From JBAYJT01 sp041664965 (GTDB lineage: Bacteria > Pseudomonadota > Gammaproteobacteria > UBA9339), in NCBI GenBank assembly GCA_041664965.1, contig JBAYJT010000011.1, positions 1 through 38,536 on the forward strand: a stretch of DNA of 38,536 bases, written 5' to 3'. Position numbers and translations under genes: made by a program. Positions 22,330 to 30,168 of this stretch are shown here, piece after piece (position 1 is the stretch's first letter; every line of letters starts with the position of its first letter). Under the pieces are notes generated by a model. That model was not told the origin of the DNA. It worked only from the letters and a program-made list of their open reading frames with translations, and ran no database searches.

Positions 22330-23760
22330 ATGAAGAACATTGAATTACAGCACTATTTGCAAACACAAATTACGCAAACTACAAAGAGAGTTGCTAGCTT
22401 TACTCACGATAGAGATGGCAACCCTTTGTTCACAAGAACTGTTTTTTCTGTTTTGCAACAATACGCCGCTGACTTTTTACAAGGAAAAAGCGATCCGAGA
22501 GTTATTGCTATGCCAGGGCTAAGGGGCGCTGGAAAAACAACTTTACTATCCCAACTGTTTGCAACATTTACAGATCCCAATATAACGAAATTATACCTGT
22601 CAGTAGATGAGGCAATAAGAAGATTCAACGTCAACCTCTGGGATATTCTGGAAAATTATGAAGAATTACTTGGTAAGCACCTAGAAGAATTCTCCACCCC
22701 TCTAATATTTTTTCTAGATGAAATCCATTATGACAAACAGTGGTCAATTTTCTTAAAAACTATTTACGATAAAACCAAAAATGCTATGGTTTTTTGTACT
22801 GGTTCCTCTGCCTTACTTCTAAGGGAACAAATCAATGCTGACGTTGCCAGAAGAGTATTATTCGTTGATATCAATCCTGTGTGCTTTTCCGAATACATGC
22901 TGTTCAAGCACAAAAAACAACCTGCCGCAGATTTAGGAGTAAGAATTAAAGACGCTCTTTTTTTCTCAAAAAATGCTCAAGATGTTTTCGAAAAATTAAA
23001 AAAAGAAAAAGCTAAAATAAAACACTATTGGTTAGACGTTGATAATCTAGAAAGTCAGCGCTACATTAAGTTAGGCACTATTCCATTTACCTTACAAACC
23101 CAAAACCCAGAGATATCCTTAAATTTTATTGCACAAATTATTAATAAAGTTATTTATACTGACATACCACAATTTTATCCTTTTACCACTGAAACTTTAA
23201 ACCGTATCGATCGAGTACTGTATTTAATATCTAACACCCTTGGCGTAAATGTAGCTAAATTAAGCGAAACATTAGGCATGAAGCCAGACACTTTGCACCT
23301 GATTTTACGAGCTCTGGAAAGTTCAGGATTACTCTTGAGGATTCTTCCTCACGGAGCAAGTTTCAAACAAGTTAAAAAACCATCTAAATATCTCTTTGCA
23401 ACACCAGCACTCAGATTTTCTTACCTCTCCTCACGTGATAGCACTGGGGTATTTGAAATTTACCAGGGCAGCTTATTGGAAGATTTGGTCGGTATGTACT
23501 TAAATATGATTTTACCTAAGTTTGGCGGTTGTTCACTTACGTACGATGCAGCAGAAGGAGGAACGGATTTCATCGTTACTATCGGCAACCAAAAAATATC
23601 CTTAGAAGTCAGTTCTGGGAAAAAAGACTACAAGCAAATAATAAAAACTTCCCAAAAAATCGAACCTAATTATAGCCTAATTATTTCAAATAATGACTTT
23701 GAATATAAAAAAGAACATAACGCCGTGAAAGTTCCTTGGGAATTCTTTTTGCTTTTATGA
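22330..23760 (+). CDS. AAA_14-type ATP-binding protein
   Basis: A 476-residue P-loop ATPase. Walker A is GLRGAGKTT (residues 63-71), Walker B is LIFFLDEIHY (125-134) and sensor FCTGSSALLL follows at about 155. A winged-helix-like segment is seen at ISNTLGVNVAKLSETLGMKPDTLHLILRALESSGLLLRI. The C-terminal region (GGTDFIVTIGNQKISLEVSSGKK) resembles the nuclease-fold tail common in this group. These genes are frequent in archaea and mobile DNA; their role is not settled. A ribosome-binding site (AAAGG) precedes the ATG. Confidence 0.8.
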   Translation: MKNIELQHYLQTQITQTTKRVASFTHDRDGNPLFTRTVFSVLQQYAADFLQGKSDPRVIAMPGLRGAGKTTLLSQLFATFTDPNITKLYLSVDEAIRRFNVNLWDILENYEELLGKHLEEFSTPLIFFLDEIHYDKQWSIFLKTIYDKTKNAMVFCTGSSALLLREQINADVARRVLFVDINPVCFSEYMLFKHKKQPAADLGVRIKDALFFSKNAQDVFEKLKKEKAKIKHYWLDVDNLESQRYIKLGTIPFTLQTQNPEISLNFIAQIINKVIYTDIPQFYPFTTETLNRIDRVLYLISNTLGVNVAKLSETLGMKPDTLHLILRALESSGLLLRILPHGASFKQVKKPSKYLFATPALRFSYLSSRDSTGVFEIYQGSLLEDLVGMYLNMILPKFGGCSLTYDAAEGGTDFIVTIGNQKISLEVSSGKKDYKQIIKTSQKIEPNYSLIISNNDFEYKKEHNAVKVPWEFFLLL

Positions 23761-23795
23761 GGAAGTGCCTAGCACCGCGGGCTCCAAGCCCTTTC

Positions 23796-24800
23796 TCACC
23801 CGCTCTCCCCCAATAAATTCTTAGTCAACGCAACCATCAATTCTTTATTTTTTGGATCGCTTTCGGCAATTAATAAAGCTAAAGCCACCAAAGCATTGTC
23901 GTTGATTGACATTTCGCCGTGTTCTTTATAGAGACGATCATTTCTATTGAGATAATCAATGAAAAGAAGTGAGGCAATGCGCTTATTACCATCGGTGAAA
24001 GGATGATCTTTGATGACAAAATAAAGCAAGTGGGAGGCTTTTTCTTCGAAAGTTGGATACAGCTCCTGACCACCAAAACTTTGCTCTAAATTTCCCAAGA
24101 TCGCATCTAATCCATGTTCGCGTTCATTACCAAAAATCTCACTGGCTTCACCTTTAGCCATTAATGCTTTTTTGAGTTGTACTATAGCTTTTAAAGCATA
24201 ATCGTAAGAAATAGCGAATTTTGCGACCTGCCCTGTCTGTGTTGGCAAATTATTATCATCGTAACTTTTTAGAAGTAGCCATGACTTAGCGTATTTACCG
24301 ATAACATCCAACAAACCTTGAGCTTCTTCGTTAGTCAGCTGCCGTCTGCTGCTAGCTTGCTTTATAAACTGCAAAGCCTTTTCCAGCTCTTTCACTCCAG
24401 TCTCAGCCAGACGCTTTTGGTTCAGCGTGTAACCCTTCATCAAATGCTCTTTTAATGTACGCGTTGCCCAGATGCGGAATTGCGTAGCTCGACCTGAATT
24501 GACACGATAGCCTATTGAAATAATAGCATCCAGGTTATAAAAATTTGTCTCATACTCTTTACCATCACTAGCAGTTATTCGAAATTTTCGAATAACTGAG
24601 TTCTCATCAACTTCTTTACTTTTAAAAATATTTTTCAAGTGATAATTAACAGTATGCACCTCCACATCAAACAGACCTGCCATCTGCTTCTGCGTCAGCC
24701 AAACAGTATCTCCGTCTAGCAAAACATCGACGGCATATTGACCGTTTTTAGTTTTGTAAATTAGAATCTTATTTTCATTGTTTTGTGCTTGTTTAGTCAT
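23796..24800 (-). CDS. RhuM-Fic/Doc fusion protein
   Basis: Residues 10-130 form a RhuM/phage-antirepressor-like domain (VWLTQKQMAGLFDVEVHTVNYHLKNIF, with FYNLDAIISIGYRVNS and FRIWATRTLKEHL). Residues 190-330 form a Fic/Doc domain with the motif HPFTDGNKRIASLLF (266-280). The motif has Lys after GN, as in Doc-like death-on-curing proteins, not the GNGR of AMPylating Fic enzymes. The 334-residue protein is probably a toxin-like or host-interaction protein associated with mobile DNA. Convergent with the AAA_14 gene. No separate antitoxin gene is adjacent. Confidence 0.85.
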   Translation of the reverse strand: MTKQAQNNENKILIYKTKNGQYAVDVLLDGDTVWLTQKQMAGLFDVEVHTVNYHLKNIFKSKEVDENSVIRKFRITASDGKEYETNFYNLDAIISIGYRVNSGRATQFRIWATRTLKEHLMKGYTLNQKRLAETGVKELEKALQFIKQASSRRQLTNEEAQGLLDVIGKYAKSWLLLKSYDDNNLPTQTGQVAKFAISYDYALKAIVQLKKALMAKGEASEIFGNEREHGLDAILGNLEQSFGGQELYPTFEEKASHLLYFVIKDHPFTDGNKRIASLLFIDYLNRNDRLYKEHGEMSINDNALVALALLIAESDPKNKELMVALTKNLLGESG

Positions 24801-25089
24801 AGATTCACTCCTGTTAGTTTATAAACAATCCTTAGCGTAGCGCTTTTTGCAACAGATTTTATACCGTGTTTTTGAAATATTTTTTTGTTGGGAAATAACA
24901 AGTCGCCATAAGATTCTTAAGGCTCATGATTCGTAGATTAAGTAAGAATGAAACAAGAAAATTTGTTTTAAATTATGAAGTTTTTTGATACCATCAGGAA
25001 CGAATCGACCTAACTCGATTTACGGACGCGAATTCAATGGATGACCCGCGAAATTTTCTTTTATAACCATTCAAACAGAGAGGTTATCT

Positions 25090-26169
25090 ATGTGGCGATC
25101 AAGAGAAGAAGGCACGACGGGACAACTTGTACAATTGTGCTTTTTTTATTTTCTTTTCTATGTCATCAATGGCGTAGTTGTTAAATACTTTCAATTTTAT
25201 CCATTAGGACCAAAATTCAGTAACGTCCAATATTTAGCCTACAGTACCCTCGGTAGTATTTCCATTCCAACTTTTGTGGTATTAGCGTGGAAATGGTATA
25301 AGTTTAAGTCTAACCGCCTAATTTCTATCGGAAAACTAAAATTTCCCAGTGAGTTCTTGTACATAGCTCCCGCTGGATTATGTACCGCTATAATAGTCCT
25401 CTTTACTACTTTGCTATACTCGTTCAACATGTCCGTAATGGTAGCAATGGTAATCATGAGAGCTAGCGTAATAGTTGTGGGTCGTATCGTTGACGCCATA
25501 CAAATCAAACAAGGCATACTCAAGAGAGAGGTTTATTGGCAGGAAAATTTTGGTGTTATTTTTGCCTTATTAGCCGCTAGTACCGATTTATTTTGGGTAA
25601 AATCAGGCGATTTTGCAATTATAAAAAACTTTGGAGCCCTAATTGTTCTTTGTTCGTACGTGGCCGCCTATGCATTACGCATTTACATTATGAACTATTA
25701 TAAAAACACTCGCCCCAAAGATGCTCATTACAGCAATAAGAGCTATTTTGGTGTCGAGCAGTTAATTTCTACTAGCATTATAGTAATTTTAGCTTTAGTT
25801 TTCTTGAAATTTGGAAGCGGAATACAATTTATTCACGACTACCAAACTGCAGTATTTAATCCAAGTGCAAACTGGGGTTGGGCCGTGTTAGGTGGTACAG
25901 CATTTGGTTTCATCGCCTTCTTCTCTGTCTTTATTTTTATGTTCAAAGGCAGAACTGCAACATTTGCTGGCTTAGTCAACCGCTTAACGTCCTTGATAGC
26001 AGGAACAGTAGCAACTTTACTTGTGTGGCTGTTCTTCCAAGGTAAATTCCCAAGTCCGCAAGAGTGGCTATCTTTAGTCTTTATCTTCATAGCTATTGGG
26101 TTTATCACCTCGTCTGAAAAACGACGTGTGAAAGAATTGGTGGCAAAACACGAAATTGCTAAATCATAA
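25090..26169 (+). CDS. DMT/EamA-like multi-helix membrane protein
   Basis: A 359-residue protein with about ten hydrophobic helices in the arrangement of drug/metabolite transporters (first helix QLCFFYFLFYVINGVVVKYF; helix pairing around MVAMVIMRASVIVVGRIVD; last helix LSLVFIFIAIGFITSSEKRR). The repeated helix-five layout and basic cytoplasmic tail fit an EamA-type exporter, but no substrate motif is visible. Ribosome-binding site AGAGAGG. A strong terminator follows at 26197-26225, so it is probably transcribed alone. Confidence 0.7.
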   Translation: MWRSREEGTTGQLVQLCFFYFLFYVINGVVVKYFQFYPLGPKFSNVQYLAYSTLGSISIPTFVVLAWKWYKFKSNRLISIGKLKFPSEFLYIAPAGLCTAIIVLFTTLLYSFNMSVMVAMVIMRASVIVVGRIVDAIQIKQGILKREVYWQENFGVIFALLAASTDLFWVKSGDFAIIKNFGALIVLCSYVAAYALRIYIMNYYKNTRPKDAHYSNKSYFGVEQLISTSIIVILALVFLKFGSGIQFIHDYQTAVFNPSANWGWAVLGGTAFGFIAFFSVFIFMFKGRTATFAGLVNRLTSLIAGTVATLLVWLFFQGKFPSPQEWLSLVFIFIAIGFITSSEKRRVKELVAKHEIAKS

Positions 26170-26196
26170 TTCTTAACTCAATCCAATCGATAAAAA

Positions 26197-26225
26197 ACGG
26201 CGAGAAAAACCTCGCCGTTTTTTTT
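26197..26225 (+). terminator. Strong intrinsic terminator
   Basis: ACGGCGAG (26197-26204), a 6-base loop, CTCGCCGT (26211-26218), then seven T bases. The A run before the stem makes it usable in both directions, but the only gene leading in is the membrane protein at 25090-26169. Confidence 0.92.
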
Positions 26226-26297
26226 ATTTGGCCACCTGTGAACTTCCCTGCAACCAATCGTATTTAACATTATCTTAATAAAACACCCTCAGTTTTG

Positions 26298-26306
26298 TGT
26301 TATAAT
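26298..26306 (+). promoter_or_regulatory. Extended -10 promoter element
   Basis: TGTTATAAT is a perfect extended -10 (TGnTATAAT). No good -35 box is needed for this class, and none is seen. Predicted start is near 26313, leaving a short leader with AGGA before the ATG at 26329. Confidence 0.65.
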
Positions 26307-26328
26307 AGCCGCATAGGAATTAACTATT

Positions 26329-27168
26329 ATGCAAAACACACAACAAAACCCGACTACAACTCAAGATATCCCAGCTAGAATTCAAGATCTTTTATTGAAA
26401 GCTCATTATACGAATCCATGTATAAGGGATAGCGCTGAAAATGTCCTAAAAACATTGGGGCAACTAGTTCCTTTGTGGGATAAGACGGAAGAAGCGACAC
26501 ATAAAATGGAAGTAAGCTCCATTCTGATACAGATTAATAATGCCTTTAAGGCTATTAAGCCAAAGACACCTCATCTAGTATTAGAAGGAAGCACTCAACC
26601 GACTACAGCCGCAGCCCCACAACCAAAACCAACCCTAGAAACGAATCCTACCTCAACTGCTTTGTCCGCAGCGGCTACTCTACTAAACGAGATAAAAATC
26701 CCAAAAACACCGTATCAACCATTCTGGATTTTTATCCATGCGATTTCCTTCGGTAACCTAGGGAAAGAAAAAGTAGCAAAGATTGAGGCGGAACAAAATT
26801 TGAGTATTGCTTTAAAATCACTAGCCAATGATATAACTACGCTAAACACAGCATTGCCATCAGACGTACTCACTACTACTGCACCAAACATCACTATAAC
26901 CAGTAAAAAAGAACCAACTATAGTTCCAAGACGAGTAGAAGGCATTCACAGCAAGCCAATAGGTGGCAGCTACACAGAGAAAAACATTTTCAAGAGAATC
27001 AAACAGGCATACAGTTCTTGGAGCCGCTCTACTAAAACGCAAGAACAAATAAACCAAGATTTGGGACCCGAAACCACGGAAAACCAAAATCCAAGTTGGA
27101 CAAAATCTCACAGCTCAAAAGGAAAGCACCATACGCCGCAAAATAGCCCACCTATTTCATATTTATAA
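26329..27168 (+). CDS. Uncharacterised Thr/Pro-rich protein, candidate effector
   Basis: I do not recognise a family. Residues 10-80 look helical and charged (IQDLLLKAHYTNP...LGQLVPLWDKTEEAT), followed by a Thr/Pro/Ala-rich linker (about 85-115), a second helical block (about 120-180, with an aromatic patch FWIFIHAISFGNLGKEK), and a polar Lys/Ser/Gln-rich tail. It has no signal peptide or membrane segment. Composition resembles the large protein at 30169-32487, and such modular low-complexity cytoplasmic proteins are frequent among Dot/Icm substrates. It has its own extended -10 promoter. The stop overlaps the stop of the convergent gene at 27163. Confidence 0.6.
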   Translation: MQNTQQNPTTTQDIPARIQDLLLKAHYTNPCIRDSAENVLKTLGQLVPLWDKTEEATHKMEVSSILIQINNAFKAIKPKTPHLVLEGSTQPTTAAAPQPKPTLETNPTSTALSAAATLLNEIKIPKTPYQPFWIFIHAISFGNLGKEKVAKIEAEQNLSIALKSLANDITTLNTALPSDVLTTTAPNITITSKKEPTIVPRRVEGIHSKPIGGSYTEKNIFKRIKQAYSSWSRSTKTQEQINQDLGPETTENQNPSWTKSHSSKGKHHTPQNSPPISYL

Positions 27169-28965
27169 ATCTTCTTCTTTTTTAAAAAATTGCAAAGATT
27201 CTAGCTCTTTGCGCAGATTTTCGAGCGAAGTTAAAAATTTTTCTTGCTGCTCTTTGACTAGTTCCTTAGCCAGTCCTTGATAGTAGGTGATTCCATCTTG
27301 CAAATTCTTTTTAACTTCTTGGAACTTTTGAGTAGATCTGGTGGGAAGACCAAGAGCTGACCTCTTTACTTCATCAAATAAATAATTCATTTGGAGCTTA
27401 AGCTCAGCGATAAAAACATGTGGTCGATCATGATTACAAAAAACCGAGCAACGACCGTAAATGTGGTCAACCATTTCCTTAAAACTCATTAACCTCTTAA
27501 ACCAAACCAGATTTGGACCTGGGCAAATAGCTCCATCAGCTTTAGCCAATATATCGTGCTTCAGTAGCGCTCCTGCAGCTAAATCCTCACAAATACAAGA
27601 CTTACTTAAAATATCCTCTTTAATAGCGTCCAATTGCTCTTTAGGGAGCTCACTTTTCTCGAGTTCTTGTAATTTGAATTGTTGATATTGGCGCGAGGCT
27701 TTACAGATCGGCTGCTTAGTAAATTCTTGATTGAACTTTGCATAGCCTTTTAAACAACAACTGCCTGGCATACCCTTCTGTATTTTCTCCAAACGAGCTT
27801 TTTCGCTTGCGGAGGTACGTAAATTCCAAAAAGGAACACCTAAGGGAGAACTAGCACTTAAAAACACATCTTCTTCTTTGGCATTAACTAGATTTTGCAA
27901 TTGCGCTTTATCTACGCTAGTTACTTCCGGAACTAATAAGAACGGCGTGCCCCAACCTGTTGCCGCCAAATTATAACGTTTCAGTAGAAAATTATGTTCT
28001 TCACTCGTTCCAATGCCACCTTGCGCTGTAACGAGAACCTGTTCAGAAAAATCTCTGCAAACCTTTTGTAAATTCTGCATGGCCTTGCGATACAAGGCGG
28101 ACATTGTATTGATCAATTCATTTTTGCGATTTTTAAATTCTTCTAAAATTGGACCAAGCAAATGACCGTCGTTAATAAAAGCATGGCCACCGCAATTAAG
28201 AGGAGATTCAACTCTAAATTCCGAGATCCAAATACCTCTTTTGGCAAGATATTTACCCTGAATTTCGGCAGAACGATAGTCGCTTACTTTCAAACAAATC
28301 TTTTTCTTAACTTCACCGTTCTGATCAGGCAAAAAATCAGGAAAACTGGCTAAGTAGCCATATAAATTTGGGTTAAATCCTGCAGATAGCACCAGAGATG
28401 AACGCAAATTGCTATTAGCAAACCCTCGTAAAGCTGCGGCAGCATCAGAAAACTTATAACCAGAATTGTTTTCATTCTCCGGATAGTTTTGCCCATCCAG
28501 CTTTGTCATGATATTAACGTCAGTACTTCCAATAGTTACAGAATCGCGCAATTTACTCTGCAACTCACTTTTCCTGCTAACATCTTGTTCTTGTAGCATC
28601 TTTTGGTAGATTTCTTTTAGAGAACCACTCGGCGACATTTCGCAATAACGAGTAATTTCGCTATTTGGCTCAAAAAGAGATGCTTTTAGCTTGGCAAATT
28701 GCTTGGAAATAGTATTTTCAAGCAGATTCAAATAGGCAGTAATGCGCTTAGCGCGATAATCTGTCTCTTGCTTAGTAATAGCTAAATATGGCTCTCCCAA
28801 TTTTTCACACCAAAATTTGCGAATTTGCTCGATAAGAGCATCATCTACCAAAGAAATTTCTGAAGAAATACCATATTTCGCCACCGCCAAAGGTGTGTCT
28901 ATAGTAAAACTCGTACCCATGACAGGAATATAGAAACTGTGCGGAAAATAACTCGCTGCTTGCAT
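27163..28965 (-). CDS. Large conserved protein, possible nitronate-monooxygenase-like TIM barrel
   Basis: A 600-residue cytoplasmic protein. The start (YIPVMGTSFTIDTPLAVAKYGISSEISLVDD) resembles the first strand of FMN-dependent TIM barrels such as nitronate monooxygenase. The segment VLVTAQGGIGTSEEHNFLLKRYNLAATGWGTPFLLVPE matches the phosphate-binding strand pattern (AxGGIxT...G.QxGTxFLxxPE) of that family. The last third has cysteine pairs (CICED; GRCSVFCNHDRPH) that may bind metal, and the C-terminus is a long charged helix. No enzyme activity can be assigned. It does not clearly share an operon with either neighbour. Confidence 0.6.
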   Translation of the reverse strand: MQAASYFPHSFYIPVMGTSFTIDTPLAVAKYGISSEISLVDDALIEQIRKFWCEKLGEPYLAITKQETDYRAKRITAYLNLLENTISKQFAKLKASLFEPNSEITRYCEMSPSGSLKEIYQKMLQEQDVSRKSELQSKLRDSVTIGSTDVNIMTKLDGQNYPENENNSGYKFSDAAAALRGFANSNLRSSLVLSAGFNPNLYGYLASFPDFLPDQNGEVKKKICLKVSDYRSAEIQGKYLAKRGIWISEFRVESPLNCGGHAFINDGHLLGPILEEFKNRKNELINTMSALYRKAMQNLQKVCRDFSEQVLVTAQGGIGTSEEHNFLLKRYNLAATGWGTPFLLVPEVTSVDKAQLQNLVNAKEEDVFLSASSPLGVPFWNLRTSASEKARLEKIQKGMPGSCCLKGYAKFNQEFTKQPICKASRQYQQFKLQELEKSELPKEQLDAIKEDILSKSCICEDLAAGALLKHDILAKADGAICPGPNLVWFKRLMSFKEMVDHIYGRCSVFCNHDRPHVFIAELKLQMNYLFDEVKRSALGLPTRSTQKFQEVKKNLQDGITYYQGLAKELVKEQQEKFLTSLENLRKELESLQFFKKEEDL

Positions 28966-29046
28966 TTTGTAACCAAATTAAGAGCAAAAAAAATACTTAT
29001 TTTACAGCATTATACACTAAAATAGCCTATTTGGGCATTTTATGAC

Positions 29047-29850
29047 CTAACTTTCCGCCTTGAGCAATAAAACATTGCCAGAATCTTTAGGGTAAATTTG
29101 CATGAAGTTAGGGCGTTTGTAATAGTAAATATTGGCCTGTTCATCTACTGTTGCAATTAGCTTACGCTTAGCAAAAACATCGGCACGAGCTTGATTGCGC
29201 GCATTTATATAAAGATTACTAACGCGGAAATATTTGCTATCCAGATAAGCAGAACCTGATAAATCCACTTTTAAATCTTTACCTACCCCAGCCAACAAAA
29301 CCAAACCACTTTTACTGACATTAATTCTTACATTTTCGCTTTGCAACCAAGCTAGCGCTATTTTGCCGCTGCCTTGTTGGTTAATTTCAGTGTTGCCGGC
29401 ATATAACGTTCCTTGCTGCATCACATCACTAGCACCACTCGCATTGATCTTCAAATTCAAAACTTGTAAATCATGAGAGAAAAACATCACACCATCTTGC
29501 AAGACCAAATTACGCAATACAGGAGCCGTAATGTTCACAACAATAGGCCGCATGTATTTACGCGCTAAATTGTCTGGTACCATAATCGAAAAACCATGCG
29601 CATCGCGTTTTATAACAGCTGGATTTTGTACAATATCAGCCGGACCAGAGACATTTAGTGACCAATGTTTTCCTTGTGTCACTTTAACTTCGACCTGGCC
29701 TTGTACAGAAACATTTTCAAACGGCATCACATAAGTTTTACTAATATTTGGTATTGGTGGCTTGTGATAAGACGCACAAGCTGTCAAACCCAACACCAAC
29801 ACTAGCGAAGCAAGGAAACAAGAAACCTTTTTGGCTGTGCTAAAACGCAT
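29047..29850 (-). CDS. GIN-domain (DUF2807) lipoprotein
   Basis: A 267-residue exported protein. The N-terminal signal is basic-hydrophobic and ends in a lipobox, LGLTAC, so it is a lipid-anchored envelope protein. The mature part is the repetitive beta-helix 'head GIN' domain (MPFENVSVQGQVEVKVTQGKHWSLNVSGP, then INASGASDVMQQGTL, INVSKSGLVLLAGV, DLSGSAYLDSKYF). The function of the domain is unknown. I use the ATG at 29850, since GAGGAG lies 9 bases upstream of it; a TTG at 29857-29859 directly abuts that site and is less likely. Confidence 0.85.
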   Translation of the reverse strand: MRFSTAKKVSCFLASLVLVLGLTACASYHKPPIPNISKTYVMPFENVSVQGQVEVKVTQGKHWSLNVSGPADIVQNPAVIKRDAHGFSIMVPDNLARKYMRPIVVNITAPVLRNLVLQDGVMFFSHDLQVLNLKINASGASDVMQQGTLYAGNTEINQQGSGKIALAWLQSENVRINVSKSGLVLLAGVGKDLKVDLSGSAYLDSKYFRVSNLYINARNQARADVFAKRKLIATVDEQANIYYYKRPNFMQIYPKDSGNVLLLKAES

Positions 29851-30028
29851 AAAAATCAACTCCTCTATGATTTAGCGGTAAAGAAATCTCATTCTACTAT
29901 TTTTATTTTATAAAATCTTCTCTGATGTTTATGAATTACGGTATTGACTCAATGAGGTTTGCCGATTATCTTTTCGCCGCAAACTTTATGTTAAGATTTT
30001 TTTAAGAATTATGTGGTATCTTGGTATC

Positions 30029-30084
30029 GTAGGGACAGACCTGCGTGTCTGCCCCAAAATTGGGCGCACACACAGGTGCGCTAC
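30029..30084. repeat. Imperfect palindrome (GTAGGGACAGACC / GGTGCGCTAC type)
   Basis: Begins GTAGGGACAGACC and ends GGTGCGCTAC; the two halves are related inverted copies around AAAATT. Inner hairpins include GACAGAC/GTCTGCC-like pairing and GCGCAC/GTGCGC (30065-30082). Repeats with this CGTGTCTGCCC word are scattered in many bacterial genomes. Confidence 0.65.
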
Positions 30085-30098
30085 ACCACGAAAAACAA

Positions 30099-30149
30099 AA
30101 AAACATGTCTACAAGAATTATATACAAATCAATAAGTTGAAAATTTAAG
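30099..30149 (-). repeat. Dispersed repeat core, copy 7
   Basis: ACATGTCTACAAGAATT then a diverged ATATACAAATCAATAAGTTG, with the ATG end pointing away from the gene at 30169. No AT-rich inverted ends are present. Confidence 0.65.
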
Positions 30150-30168
30150 TTACTTTGAGGTACTTTTC

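Larger units (their letters stand above)
29851..30168. other. Intergenic region with two palindromes and a repeat core
   Basis: About 310 bases without a gene between divergent genes. It holds a 55-base imperfect palindrome (30029-30084) and a dispersed repeat core (30099-30149). The TTTAAGATTTTTTTAAGAATT stretch near 29990 is AT-rich, but I see no confident promoter pair. Confidence 0.6.
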
